A DNA stretch of 7,013 nucleotides from Pseudomonadota bacterium. GTDB taxonomy: Bacteria; Pseudomonadota; Gammaproteobacteria; Xanthomonadales; Xanthomonadaceae. Shown here in pieces: positions 1 through 4,922 of this stretch. Both the position numbers and the translations under genes were made by a program. Below the pieces are notes generated by a model, which made no database searches, was not told the DNA's origin, and saw only the letters and a program-made list of their open reading frames with translations. Within the stretch, counting starts at the first letter, position 1; each line of letters starts with the position of its first letter. Location: NCBI GenBank assembly GCA_023386795.1, contig JAEWJB010000162.1, forward strand, positions 1 through 7,013, in the 5' to 3' direction.

Positions 1-1
1 G

Positions 2-910
2 CTGCACCCCGCGGACCTCGTGCTGCCCGTGTTCGTCCGCGAGGGGCTCGACGCGCCGCGCCCGCTGACCTCCATGCCGGGCGTCGTGCAGCACACGCGC
101 GACTCGCTGCGGCAGGAGGCCGCGCGCGCCGCCGAGGCCGGCGTCGGCGGGATCATGCTGTTCGGCGTCCCCGCGCACCGCGACGCCGTCGGGTCCGGCG
201 CGACCGACCCCGAGGGCGTCCTCAACGTCGCGGTCCGGGACGTGGTCGCGGAGGTCGGCGACGCGCTCGTCGTGCAGGCCGACCTGTGCCTCGACGAGTT
301 CACCGACCACGGGCACTGCGGCGTCCTCACGCCCACGGGTGTCGTCGACAACGACGCGACGCTCGAGCGGTACGCCGCCATGGCGCTCGCGCAGGCCGAG
401 GCGGGCGCCCACCTCGTGGGGCTCAGCGGCATGATGGACGGCCAGACGGGCGTCGTGCGGGACGCGCTCGACGCCGCGGGCCACCACGACGTCGCCGTCC
501 TCGCGTACGCCGCGAAGTACGCGTCGGCGTTCTACGGGCCGTTCCGCGAGGCCGTGGAGTCCCAGCTCGAGGGCGACCGCCGCACCTACCAGATGGACCC
601 GGCGAACCGGCGCGAGGCGGCCCGCGAGGTCGCGATCGACGTGGCCGAGGGCGCCGACGTCGTCATGGTGAAGCCCGCGATGTCGTACCTCGACGTGCTC
701 GCCGACGTGGCCGCGTCGTCCCCGGTGCCGGTCTGGGCGTACCAGGTGTCCGGTGAGTACGCGATGATCGAGGCGGCGGCCGCACGGGGGTGGATCGCCC
801 GTCGGAGTGCTGTCACCGAGTCGGTGCTCAGCATCCGTCGGGCCGGTGCCGATGCCATCCTGACGTACTGGGCGACAGAGCTCGCCGGTTGGCTCGCAGA
901 GGAGCAGTGA
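2..910 (+). CDS. hemB: delta-aminolevulinic acid dehydratase (porphobilinogen synthase), 5'-truncated
   Basis: This cytoplasmic enzyme condenses two 5-aminolevulinate molecules into porphobilinogen, the first common step of heme and corrin synthesis. The reading frame is open from base 2, giving 302 visible residues. The family usually has about 320-340, so roughly 25-35 N-terminal residues lie outside the window. The GTG at base 20 is an internal codon, because family-like sequence (LHPADLVLPVFVREG) continues upstream of it. Both active-site lysines are visible: AKYAS (visible residue 172) and MVKPAMSYLD (residue 224, the expected Schiff-base lysine). The substrate-loop motif YQVSGEYAMI follows. 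The metal-site segment DLCLDEFTDHGHCG has Cys96, Asp98 and Cys106, where the classic zinc type has three cysteines. The stop overlaps the hemL start by one base, so the two genes are almost certainly cotranscribed. Identity is very secure. Confidence 0.97.
   Translation: MHPADLVLPVFVREGLDAPRPLTSMPGVVQHTRDSLRQEAARAAEAGVGGIMLFGVPAHRDAVGSGATDPEGVLNVAVRDVVAEVGDALVVQADLCLDEFTDHGHCGVLTPTGVVDNDATLERYAAMALAQAEAGAHLVGLSGMMDGQTGVVRDALDAAGHHDVAVLAYAAKYASAFYGPFREAVESQLEGDRRTYQMDPANRREAAREVAIDVAEGADVVMVKPAMSYLDVLADVAASSPVPVWAYQVSGEYAMIEAAAARGWIARRSAVTESVLSIRRAGADAILTYWATELAGWLAEEQ
899..904 (+). promoter_or_regulatory. Shine-Dalgarno site of hemL
   Basis: GAGGAG ends 5 bases before the ATG at 910. It fixes the hemL start, whose frame is open back to at least 790. 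The site lies inside the last codons of hemB, and the hemB TGA and hemL ATG share one base (TGATG), the usual arrangement for translational coupling. Confidence 0.85.
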
Positions 911-2280
911 TGACGCAGGTGGAGGACGAGACGGTCGTGCCGGGGTTCGCCCCGTCGTGGACGACCAGCAGCGCCGAGGCGTTCGCGCACGCCACCGCCG
1001 TGATCCCCGGGGGCGTGAACTCCCCCGTCCGGGCGTACGGCGCCGTCGGCGGCACGCCGCGGTTCCTGGAGTCCGCGCTCGGTGCGTACGTGCGTGACGT
1101 CGAGGGACGGGACTACGTCGACCTCGTCGGCTCCTGGGGGCCGGCGCTGGTCGGGCACGCGCACCCGCACGTCGTGGAGGCCGTGCAGCAGGCCGCCGCG
1201 CGCGGGCTGGGCTTCGGCGCCCCGACGACGACCGAGGTGCAGCTCGTCGACGAGATCCGTGACCGCGTCGCGCCCGCGCAGCGCGTCCGGCTCGTCTCGA
1301 CCGGCACCGAGGCGACCATGACGGCGCTGCGCCTGGCGCGTGCGTGGACCGGCCGCGACAAGGTCGTGAAGTTCGCTGGCTGCTACCACGGGCACGTCGA
1401 CGCGCTGCTCGCCGAGGCGGGGTCGGGCGTCGCGACGCTCGCCCTGCCGGGGTCCGCGGGCGTCTCGGCGGCGGTCGCCGCGGAGACGATCGTCGTGCCG
1501 TACAACGACATCGAGGCCGTGCAGGCGGCGTTCGACGAGCACGGCTCGTCCATCGCCGCCGTCATCACGGAGGCCGCGCCGGCCAACATGGGCGTCGTGC
1601 CGCCGCTGCCGGGTTTCAACCGCGAGCTGCGCCGCATCACGCAGCACCACGACGCGGTGCTCGTCCAGGACGAGGTCCTCACCGGGTTCCGCGTCGGCCG
1701 TGGCGGCTGGTGGGGCCTCGAGGGCGCGTCGGAGCAGTGGGCGCCGGACCTGCTGACGTTCGGCAAGGTCATCGGCGGTGGGCTGCCCGTCGCGGCGGTC
1801 GCCGGGCGCGCGGACATCATGGAGCAGCTCGCCCCGCTCGGGCCCGTGTACCAGGCGGGCACGCTGTCGGGGAACCCGGTCGCGGCCGCGGCGGGCCTCG
1901 CGACGCTGCAGCTCGCGGACGTCGAGGCGTACGCGCGCGTCGACGCGGCGGCGGCGCACCTGCGCCGCGCGGTGACCAACGCGCTCGTCGAGGCGAGCGT
2001 GCCGCACGCCGTGCAGTGGGCCGGCAGCCTGTTCAGCATCGTGTTCGGCGAGCAGGCCGCGTCCGAGGGTGCGCGCGACTACGCGGCGGTGCAGGCGTCG
2101 GAGCACTGGCGCTACCGGCCGTTCTTCCACGCGCTGCTCGACGCGGGGGTCCTCGCGCCGCCGTCGCCGTTCGAGGCGTGGTTCCTGTCGGCGTCGCACG
2201 ACGAGGCCGTGCTGGACCGTGTCATCGACGCGCTGCCGGCCGCGGCCCGCGCCGCCGCGGAGGCCACCGCCCCGGAGTGA
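910..2280 (+). CDS. hemL: glutamate-1-semialdehyde 2,1-aminomutase
   Basis: This PLP-dependent class III aminotransferase-fold enzyme converts glutamate-1-semialdehyde to 5-aminolevulinate in the C5 pathway, making the substrate of HemB. The start at 910 gives 456 residues, a little longer than the usual 425-440 because of short N- and C-terminal extensions. Visible family motifs, in order: IPGGVNSPVRAYGAVGG near the N-terminus; GSWGPALVGHAHPHV; STGTEATMTALRLARA; FAGCYHGHVD (PLP phosphate/ring contacts); VLVQDEVLTGFRVG, with the Asp that contacts the pyridine nitrogen; LLTFGKVIGGGLPV, with the PLP lysine at residue 286; YQAGTLSGNPVA; and a C-terminal SPFEAWFLSASH segment. Nothing is missing or broken. 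It follows hemB with a 1-nt overlap, a common actinobacterial order, and appears to be the last gene of the transcription unit because the next gene is convergent. Confidence 0.97.
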   Translation: MTQVEDETVVPGFAPSWTTSSAEAFAHATAVIPGGVNSPVRAYGAVGGTPRFLESALGAYVRDVEGRDYVDLVGSWGPALVGHAHPHVVEAVQQAAARGLGFGAPTTTEVQLVDEIRDRVAPAQRVRLVSTGTEATMTALRLARAWTGRDKVVKFAGCYHGHVDALLAEAGSGVATLALPGSAGVSAAVAAETIVVPYNDIEAVQAAFDEHGSSIAAVITEAAPANMGVVPPLPGFNRELRRITQHHDAVLVQDEVLTGFRVGRGGWWGLEGASEQWAPDLLTFGKVIGGGLPVAAVAGRADIMEQLAPLGPVYQAGTLSGNPVAAAAGLATLQLADVEAYARVDAAAAHLRRAVTNALVEASVPHAVQWAGSLFSIVFGEQAASEGARDYAAVQASEHWRYRPFFHALLDAGVLAPPSPFEAWFLSASHDEAVLDRVIDALPAAARAAAEATAPE

Positions 2281-2300
2281 CGGGCCCCGACCGACCCATC

Positions 2301-2404
2301 CACGTGACTGGATCGCTCTCTCACCACCCGTGACTGGATCGCGCTCTCACCACCGGCGACTGGGTCGCCCGCGCACCACACGTGACTGGATCGCTCTCTC
2401 ACCA
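2301..2404. repeat. four tandem 26-bp repeats, exact period
   Basis: Four head-to-tail units begin at 2301, 2327, 2353 and 2379, each exactly 26 bp. Units 1 and 4 are identical over all 26 bases and contain the core CGTGACTGGATCGCTCTCTC. Unit 2 differs at 2 positions and unit 3 at 7. The array starts 20 bp after the hemL stop. There are no spacers, so it is not a CRISPR array. Reading it as coding would require implausible low-complexity protein. The most divergent unit is third and the identical ones are the outer two. That fits an older array partly homogenised or selected at its ends. The function is unknown; unit 4 is also the left arm of the adjacent hairpin. Confidence 0.93.
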
Positions 2405-2432
2405 GCCGGCGAGAGAGCGATCCAGTCACGTG
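2379..2432. terminator. 22-bp perfect hairpin made of repeat unit 4 and an inverted copy
   Basis: Bases 2379-2400 pair perfectly with 2411-2432 around a 10-nt loop (ACCAGCCGGC). The right arm is the only inverted copy of the tandem-repeat core. It lies between the convergent ends of hemL and the TSUP gene, so a bidirectional transcription stop or mRNA 3'-end stabiliser is the natural reading. No U-tract follows on either strand, so it is not a canonical Rho-independent terminator; tail-less hairpin terminators have been proposed in actinobacteria. The structure is certain from sequence; the role is inferred. Confidence 0.7.
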
Positions 2433-2449
2433 CACGGGTGCACGCAGCG

Positions 2450-2505
2450 CGAGACCGGCCTGAGGTCGACCATCGCGGCGGATGAGCGATCTCAGGCCGG
2501 TCTCG
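2450..2505. terminator. long imperfect hairpin, 15-bp perfect outer stem
   Basis: Bases 2450-2464 (CGAGACCGGCCTGAG) pair perfectly with 2491-2505. The stem continues with a G-U pair and three more pairs (2466-2468 with 2487-2489). After a 2x2 internal loop come four further pairs (CATC 2471-2474 with GATG 2481-2484), closing on a 6-nt loop. This is the second hairpin between the convergent genes and again lacks a U-tract. It probably acts in termination or 3'-end protection for either strand. Confidence 0.65.
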
Positions 2506-2511
2506 TGGGCG

Positions 2512-2535
2512 GCCCGTCCCGAGCGGTGGACGGGC
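2512..2535 (-). terminator. short GC hairpin just downstream of the TSUP gene
   Basis: GCCCGTCC (2512-2519) pairs perfectly with GGACGGGC (2528-2535) around an 8-nt loop, starting 16 bp past the TSUP stop codon on the minus strand. Placement suits a terminator for the minus-strand transcript. There is no U-tract, and 8-bp GC stems arise readily by chance in DNA this GC-rich, so confidence is limited. Confidence 0.4.
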
Positions 2536-2551
2536 GGCGGCTCGGGGCCCG

Positions 2552-3490
2552 CTACCTGCCGTCGGCGACGACCAGCTCGGGCGCGTCGTCGGGAGCGGCC
2601 GGGGCCCGGTCCGCCGCTGCAGCGACGTCCTGGCGGTACGCGCGGACGGACCACGTGACGGCCGCCGCCCAGATGAGCGCGATGACGCCCAGCACGATGC
2701 CCTCGGTGGGGGTGTCACCGACGCCGACCCAGTCGGAGCGCAGGATCGTGCGGGTGTTGGTCAGCACGATGACGCCGCCGACGGCCGACCCGAGCACGCG
2801 GCCCGGGACCTTGCGGACCAGCCACGCGGCGATCGGTGCGGCGATGAGGCCACCGATGAGCAGTGCGAGGACCCACGAGAAGTCGATGCCCTGCGAGCCG
2901 AGCGTGAACAGGAAGGTGAGGCTCGCGGCAAGCGCGACGAGGAACTCGGAGGTGTCGATCGACCCGACGACCTTGCGGGGCTCGAGACGGCCGCTCGCGA
3001 GCAGCGCCGGCGTGCCCACGGGTCCCCAGCCGCCGCCGCCGGTGGCGTCGACGAAGCCGGCGACCAGGCCGAGGGGCGCCAGGAACCGCTTGCGCAGCGG
3101 CAGGTGCCCGCGGTCGGTGCGCAGGCCCTTGAGCGTGAACCGGACGAGCAGGTAGATGCCCAGCGCCAGCAGGATCAGCGACATGACGGGCTTGGCGACG
3201 TCCGTCGGCAGGTCGGACAGGAAGCGGGCGCCGATGAACGCGCCGATCGCGCCGGGCACGCCGACCCGCAGGACGACCTTCCAGTCGACGTTGCCGAACC
3301 TCCAGTGCGAGATGCCCGACGCGAGCGTCGTGCCGATCTCTGCGAGGTGGACGGTGGCGGACGCGGCAGCGGGGTTGGTGCCGATGGCGAGCAGCAGCGT
3401 CGTGGAGGTCACGCCGTAGGCCATGCCCAGGCTTCCGTCGACGAGCTGCGCGGCGAGCCCGACGAGGGCGAGTAGGACGATCGTGCGCAC
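2552..3490 (-). CDS. TSUP (TauE/SafE) family membrane permease, probable sulfur-compound transporter
   Basis: This is an integral membrane protein of the 4-toluene sulfonate uptake permease superfamily, whose members move sulfite, sulfonates or other small sulfur anions. The chosen start gives 312 residues with about eight hydrophobic segments in two half-repeats. The N-half opens with a membrane segment (residues 3-17) and the family-like stretch LVDGSLGMAYGVTSTTLLLA (16-35). The second half opens with GFVDATGGGGWGPVGTPALL (145-164). A short Ala/Asp-rich cytoplasmic tail ends the protein. I place the start at the GTG at 3490 and not the GTG at 3499, because GAGGTGGTC lies ideally before 3490 and contains the 3499 codon. 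An Rrf2 regulator lies upstream on the same strand. The VDGSLGMAYG-type subfamily often sits beside cysteine and sulfate-assimilation genes, so a sulfur role is likely. Substrate and direction cannot be read from the sequence. Confidence 0.9.
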   Translation of the reverse strand: MRTIVLLALVGLAAQLVDGSLGMAYGVTSTTLLLAIGTNPAAASATVHLAEIGTTLASGISHWRFGNVDWKVVLRVGVPGAIGAFIGARFLSDLPTDVAKPVMSLILLALGIYLLVRFTLKGLRTDRGHLPLRKRFLAPLGLVAGFVDATGGGGWGPVGTPALLASGRLEPRKVVGSIDTSEFLVALAASLTFLFTLGSQGIDFSWVLALLIGGLIAAPIAAWLVRKVPGRVLGSAVGGVIVLTNTRTILRSDWVGVGDTPTEGIVLGVIALIWAAAVTWSVRAYRQDVAAAADRAPAAPDDAPELVVADGR

Positions 3491-3493
3491 GGG

Positions 3494-3502
3494 GACCACC
3501 TC
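3494..3502 (-). promoter_or_regulatory. Shine-Dalgarno site deciding the TSUP start
   Basis: On the minus strand GAGGTGGTC lies three bases before the GTG at 3490, with 8 nt between GAGG and the start. It matches the 16S-complementary sequence GAGGTGATC at 8 of 9 positions. The upstream in-frame GTG at 3499 lies within this site and has only a weak purine stretch before it. Confidence 0.75.
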
Positions 3503-3556
3503 GGGAGCGGCCCGGCGGGACGCCGGGGGGTCGGATCGGAGGACGAGCAGGACGGC

Positions 3557-3577
3557 TTATCCCTACCGCCCTGATAA
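3557..3577. promoter_or_regulatory. candidate operator TTATC-N11-GATAA
   Basis: TTATC (3557-3561) and GATAA (3573-3577) form a perfect 5-bp inverted repeat centred at 3567. This is one of the few A/T-rich spots in the window. It overlaps the proposed -10 box and the expected transcription start of the TSUP gene, the normal place for a repressor. The Rrf2 protein encoded next door is the obvious candidate binder. I know of no matching consensus for it, so this is inference from symmetry and position. Confidence 0.4.
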
Positions 3578-3603
3578 TTCCGACCCGCCTGCTCGACTAA
3601 CAA
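3574..3603 (-). promoter_or_regulatory. candidate sigma-70-type promoter of the TSUP gene
   Basis: On the minus strand TTGTTA (3603-3598, 4 of 6 to TTGACA) and AATTAT (3579-3574, 4 of 6 to TATAAT) are separated by 18 bp. They lie about 85-115 bp upstream of the TSUP start, giving a predicted leader of roughly 75 nt. Such A/T-rich hexamers stand out in this DNA. A separate promoter implies the permease can be expressed independently of rrf2. Confidence 0.45.
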
Positions 3604-3607
3604 GAGG

Positions 3608-3635
3608 CGTCTCGCATCCCGATACACCGTCTCGC
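3608..3635. repeat. CGTCTCGC direct repeat, 20-bp spacing
   Basis: The octamer CGTCTCGC occurs at 3608-3615 and 3628-3635, starts 20 bp apart (about two helical turns). It lies immediately upstream of the proposed -35 box of the TSUP gene. That geometry fits two same-face binding sites for an activator, but two octamers alone could be chance. Confidence 0.35.
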
Positions 3636-3646
3636 GTCACGGACAG

Positions 3647-3663
3647 CGGGACGGTCGCTCCCG
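3647..3663 (-). terminator. weak hairpin abutting the rrf2 stop
   Basis: CGGGA (3647-3651) pairs with TCCCG (3659-3663) around a 7-nt loop, directly next to the rrf2 stop codon. Competing pairings of similar strength exist in the same bases. It might attenuate transcription between rrf2 and the TSUP gene, but the stem is only 5 bp and could be chance. Confidence 0.2.
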
Positions 3664-4122
3664 TCAGGGGTTGAGCCAGGCGTCCTCACGTGCGGCGAGC
3701 TTGCGCACGCCCTCCGGCAGGTCCCGGTCGACGAGGTCCTTGAGGGTCACGACGTCGAGCACGTCGCGCACCGCAGCCCGCAGCGCCACCCACACGTCGA
3801 GCAGCCCAGCCGCCGACCCCTCGTAGGTCAGCCCCGGGGGGCGCACGTCGCGCACCGTGACGAGCGGCCCGTCGACCGCCCGCACGACGTCCGCCACCGT
3901 GATCTCGTCGGCCGGGCGCGCCAGCAGGTAGCCGCCCGACCGCCCGCGCACGCTCGTCACGACGCCGCCGCGCCGCAGGTCGCCCATGATCCGCTCGAGG
4001 AAGCTGGTCGGGATGTCCTGCCCGGCGGCGAGCACCTCGCTCGGGACGGACTCGCCGCCCGGCCTGCTCGCCAGCTCGGCACACGCCCGCACCGCATAAT
4101 CCGCCTTCGCCGACACTCGCAT
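3664..4122 (-). CDS. Rrf2-family transcriptional regulator
   Basis: This is a 152-residue winged-helix DNA-binding protein of the Rrf2 family (IscR, NsrR, CymR relatives). It opens with the family-typical MRVSAKADYAVRACAELA. The helix-turn-helix lies around residues 26-51 (recognition segment IPTSFLERIMGDLRRGG). The wing signature is VRGRSGGYLLARPADEITVADV (58-79). A coiled dimerisation helix follows in the last third. Its only cysteine is Cys13; the three mid-protein cysteines that bind the Fe-S cluster in IscR and NsrR are absent. It is therefore probably not an Fe-S sensor and resembles the cluster-free, CymR-like branch. The ATG at 4122 is preceded by AGGGGAGAA with a 9-nt gap; longer frames upstream run into the csoR regulatory region. 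It reads toward the TSUP gene and diverges from csoR. Family assignment is firm, and a sulfur or cysteine role is inferred from the neighbour. Confidence 0.92.
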   Translation of the reverse strand: MRVSAKADYAVRACAELASRPGGESVPSEVLAAGQDIPTSFLERIMGDLRRGGVVTSVRGRSGGYLLARPADEITVADVVRAVDGPLVTVRDVRPPGLTYEGSAAGLLDVWVALRAAVRDVLDVVTLKDLVDRDLPEGVRKLAAREDAWLNP

Positions 4123-4193
4123 CCCCCGATTCTCCCCTGCCCGTGGGCCGACGACGTGCACCTTCGGTCCCCTCCGCCCGGGTGGATCTCGGA

Positions 4194-4210
4194 ATACCCC
4201 CCAGGGGTAT
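4194..4210. promoter_or_regulatory. CsoR operator
   Basis: ATACCCC (4194-4200) and GGGGTAT (4204-4210) form a perfect 7-bp inverted repeat around CCA, ending 11 bases before the csoR ATG. This matches the TACCCC/GGGGTA palindrome known for CsoR sites in Streptomyces and Bacillus copper operons. Its right half overlaps the proposed -10 element, so binding would block RNA polymerase. It lies in the 98-bp divergent spacer between rrf2 and csoR, and no second copy occurs before copZ or copA. Confidence 0.93.
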
Positions 4211-4213
4211 GGT
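4208..4213 (+). promoter_or_regulatory. -10 element of a probably leaderless csoR transcript
   Basis: TATGGT fits the actinobacterial TANNNT form of the -10 box and ends 7 bases before the ATG at 4221. Transcription would begin at or one base before the start codon. There is no Shine-Dalgarno sequence before that ATG, which agrees with a leaderless mRNA. No good -35 hexamer is visible. Confidence 0.5.
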
Positions 4214-4220
4214 TGTTGGC

Positions 4221-4574
4221 ATGGCCGTGACGACCTCCACCCCGCACTCCCCCGACGTCCCCGGCGCGTCGCCCGACGAGCACGCGCACGCGACGCACGG
4301 CTACACACCCGCCAAGGACGAGTACCTGCGCCGGCTGCGCCGCGTCGAGGGCCAGGTGCGCGGCATCGCCCGCATGGTCGACCAGGACGTCTACTGCATC
4401 GACGTACTCACGCAGATCGCGGCCGTGACCAAGGCACTGCAGGCCGTCGGCATCGGGCTCGTCGAGGACCACCTGTCCCACTGCGTCGTCGACGCGGCAC
4501 GCCAGTCCCCCGAGGCCGGCGCCGAGAAGGTCCGCGAGGCGTCCGCCGCGATCGCCCGCCTCGTCCGCAGCTGA
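4221..4574 (+). CDS. csoR: copper-sensing transcriptional repressor CsoR
   Basis: This is a 117-residue member of the CsoR/RcnR all-helical repressor family. In the apo form it binds its operator; Cu(I) binding releases it and turns on copper export. The core starts at residue 32 with KDEYLRRLRRVEGQVRGIARMV, the family's first helix with the DNA-contacting Arg-rich face. The three copper ligands are Cys59 (VYCIDVL), His84 and Cys88 (DHLSHC). Their spacing (25 then 4) equals the Cys36-His61-Cys65 set of Mycobacterium tuberculosis CsoR. A disordered N-terminal tail of about 30 residues contains HAHATH, which may add weak metal binding. The ATG at 4221 is chosen because the upstream ATG (4209) and GTG (4143) lie in or before the operator. 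It is first in an operon with copZ and copA and should be autoregulated. Identity is very secure. Confidence 0.96.
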   Translation: MAVTTSTPHSPDVPGASPDEHAHATHGYTPAKDEYLRRLRRVEGQVRGIARMVDQDVYCIDVLTQIAAVTKALQAVGIGLVEDHLSHCVVDAARQSPEAGAEKVREASAAIARLVRS

Positions 4575-4602
4575 CCCGGGAGGCGCCCGTCCGGACGCGC
4601 CG

Positions 4603-4631
4603 CCCCCACCACCCCGGCAGCCCGGCCGCCC
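4603..4631 (-). other. potential G-quadruplex motif between csoR and copZ
   Basis: The csoR-copZ gap (4575-4691) is strikingly C-rich on the plus strand. On the minus strand four G-runs of 3, 3, 4 and 5 are separated by loops of 5, 5 and 4 nt, meeting the usual G3+N1-7 pattern. It lies on the template strand for copZ-copA. Such motifs are frequent by chance at this GC content. The gap holds no promoter or CsoR site that I can see, so copZ-copA probably depend on read-through from csoR. Confidence 0.35.
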
Positions 4632-4679
4632 GACGCACGCACCGCGCGGGCCCCCGCCGCACCGGACCACCACCTCCCG

Positions 4680-4685
4680 AAGGAG
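4680..4685 (+). promoter_or_regulatory. Shine-Dalgarno site of copZ
   Basis: AAGGAG ends 6 bases before the ATG at 4692. It is a strong site and supports independent initiation of copZ after the 117-bp gap from csoR. Confidence 0.8.
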
Positions 4686-4691
4686 CACCCC

Positions 4692-4922
4692 ATGAGCACC
4701 ACCACCTTCCGCGTCGACGGCATGACGTGCGGCCACTGCGTGCGCGCCGTCACCGAGGAGCTCACCGCCCTGCCCGGCGTCACCGACGTCACCGTCGACC
4801 TCGTCACCGGCGGCTCGTCGCCGGTGACCGTCACGTCCGACGCCCCGCTGGACGCCGCCGCGGTCGAGGCCGCGGTGGTCGAGGCGGGCTACGCCGTCAC
4901 GCCCACGCGGTCGCTGCTGTGA
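4692..4922 (+). CDS. copZ: CopZ-like copper chaperone (single HMA domain)
   Basis: This small cytoplasmic Cu(I) chaperone has 76 residues, the full length for a stand-alone heavy-metal-associated domain. The metal loop is GMTCGHC, with ligands Cys13 and Cys16. The ferredoxin-like pattern follows: strand FRVDGM, helix VRAVTEELTALPGV, strand DVTVDLVTGG, strand PVTVTS, helix DAAAVEAAVVEAGY, and a short final strand. It should pick up Cu(I) and pass it to CopA or to CsoR. It sits between csoR and copA, has its own strong ribosome site, and its stop codon overlaps the copA start by 4 bases. The surface loop after strand 2 carries a GGSSPVTV stretch that looks unremarkable. Identity is firm; specificity for copper rests on the CsoR/CopA context. 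Confidence 0.93.
   Translation: MSTTTFRVDGMTCGHCVRAVTEELTALPGVTDVTVDLVTGGSSPVTVTSDAPLDAAAVEAAVVEAGYAVTPTRSLL

Noticed and set aside
790..909. Upstream extension of hemL inside hemB
   Set aside because: The extra 40 residues are a shifted-frame reading of hemB, while GAGGAG just before 910 and normal HemL length fix the start.
586..2199. Long minus-strand open frame opposite hemB/hemL (537 codons)
   Set aside because: Its product is Arg/Asp-rich and low in complexity, it lies across two unmistakable enzymes, and long antisense frames are expected at this GC content.
2301..2404. Repeats as a CRISPR array
   Set aside because: The units are contiguous with no spacers, the inverted copy would be atypical, and no cas gene is present.
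3409..3627. A 72-codon minus-strand frame as a leader peptide of the TSUP gene
   Set aside because: It has no cysteine run or convincing ribosome site, and it overlaps the start of the permease in another frame.
4143..4220. Longer CsoR N-terminus from the GTG at 4143 or ATG at 4209
   Set aside because: Both would place coding sequence through the CsoR operator. The extra residues do not resemble the family, and the -10 geometry points to the ATG at 4221.
4221..4574. CstR-like persulfide sensor instead of CsoR, given a TSUP permease nearby
   Set aside because: The full copper ligand set Cys59/His84/Cys88 is present, the operator is of CsoR type, and the downstream genes are copper chaperone and pump. 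The TSUP gene is in a separate, oppositely oriented unit.
4582..4601. Small hairpin after the csoR stop as an attenuator
   Set aside because: The stem needs a 2-nt bulge and has almost no loop; structures this weak are everywhere in DNA of this composition.
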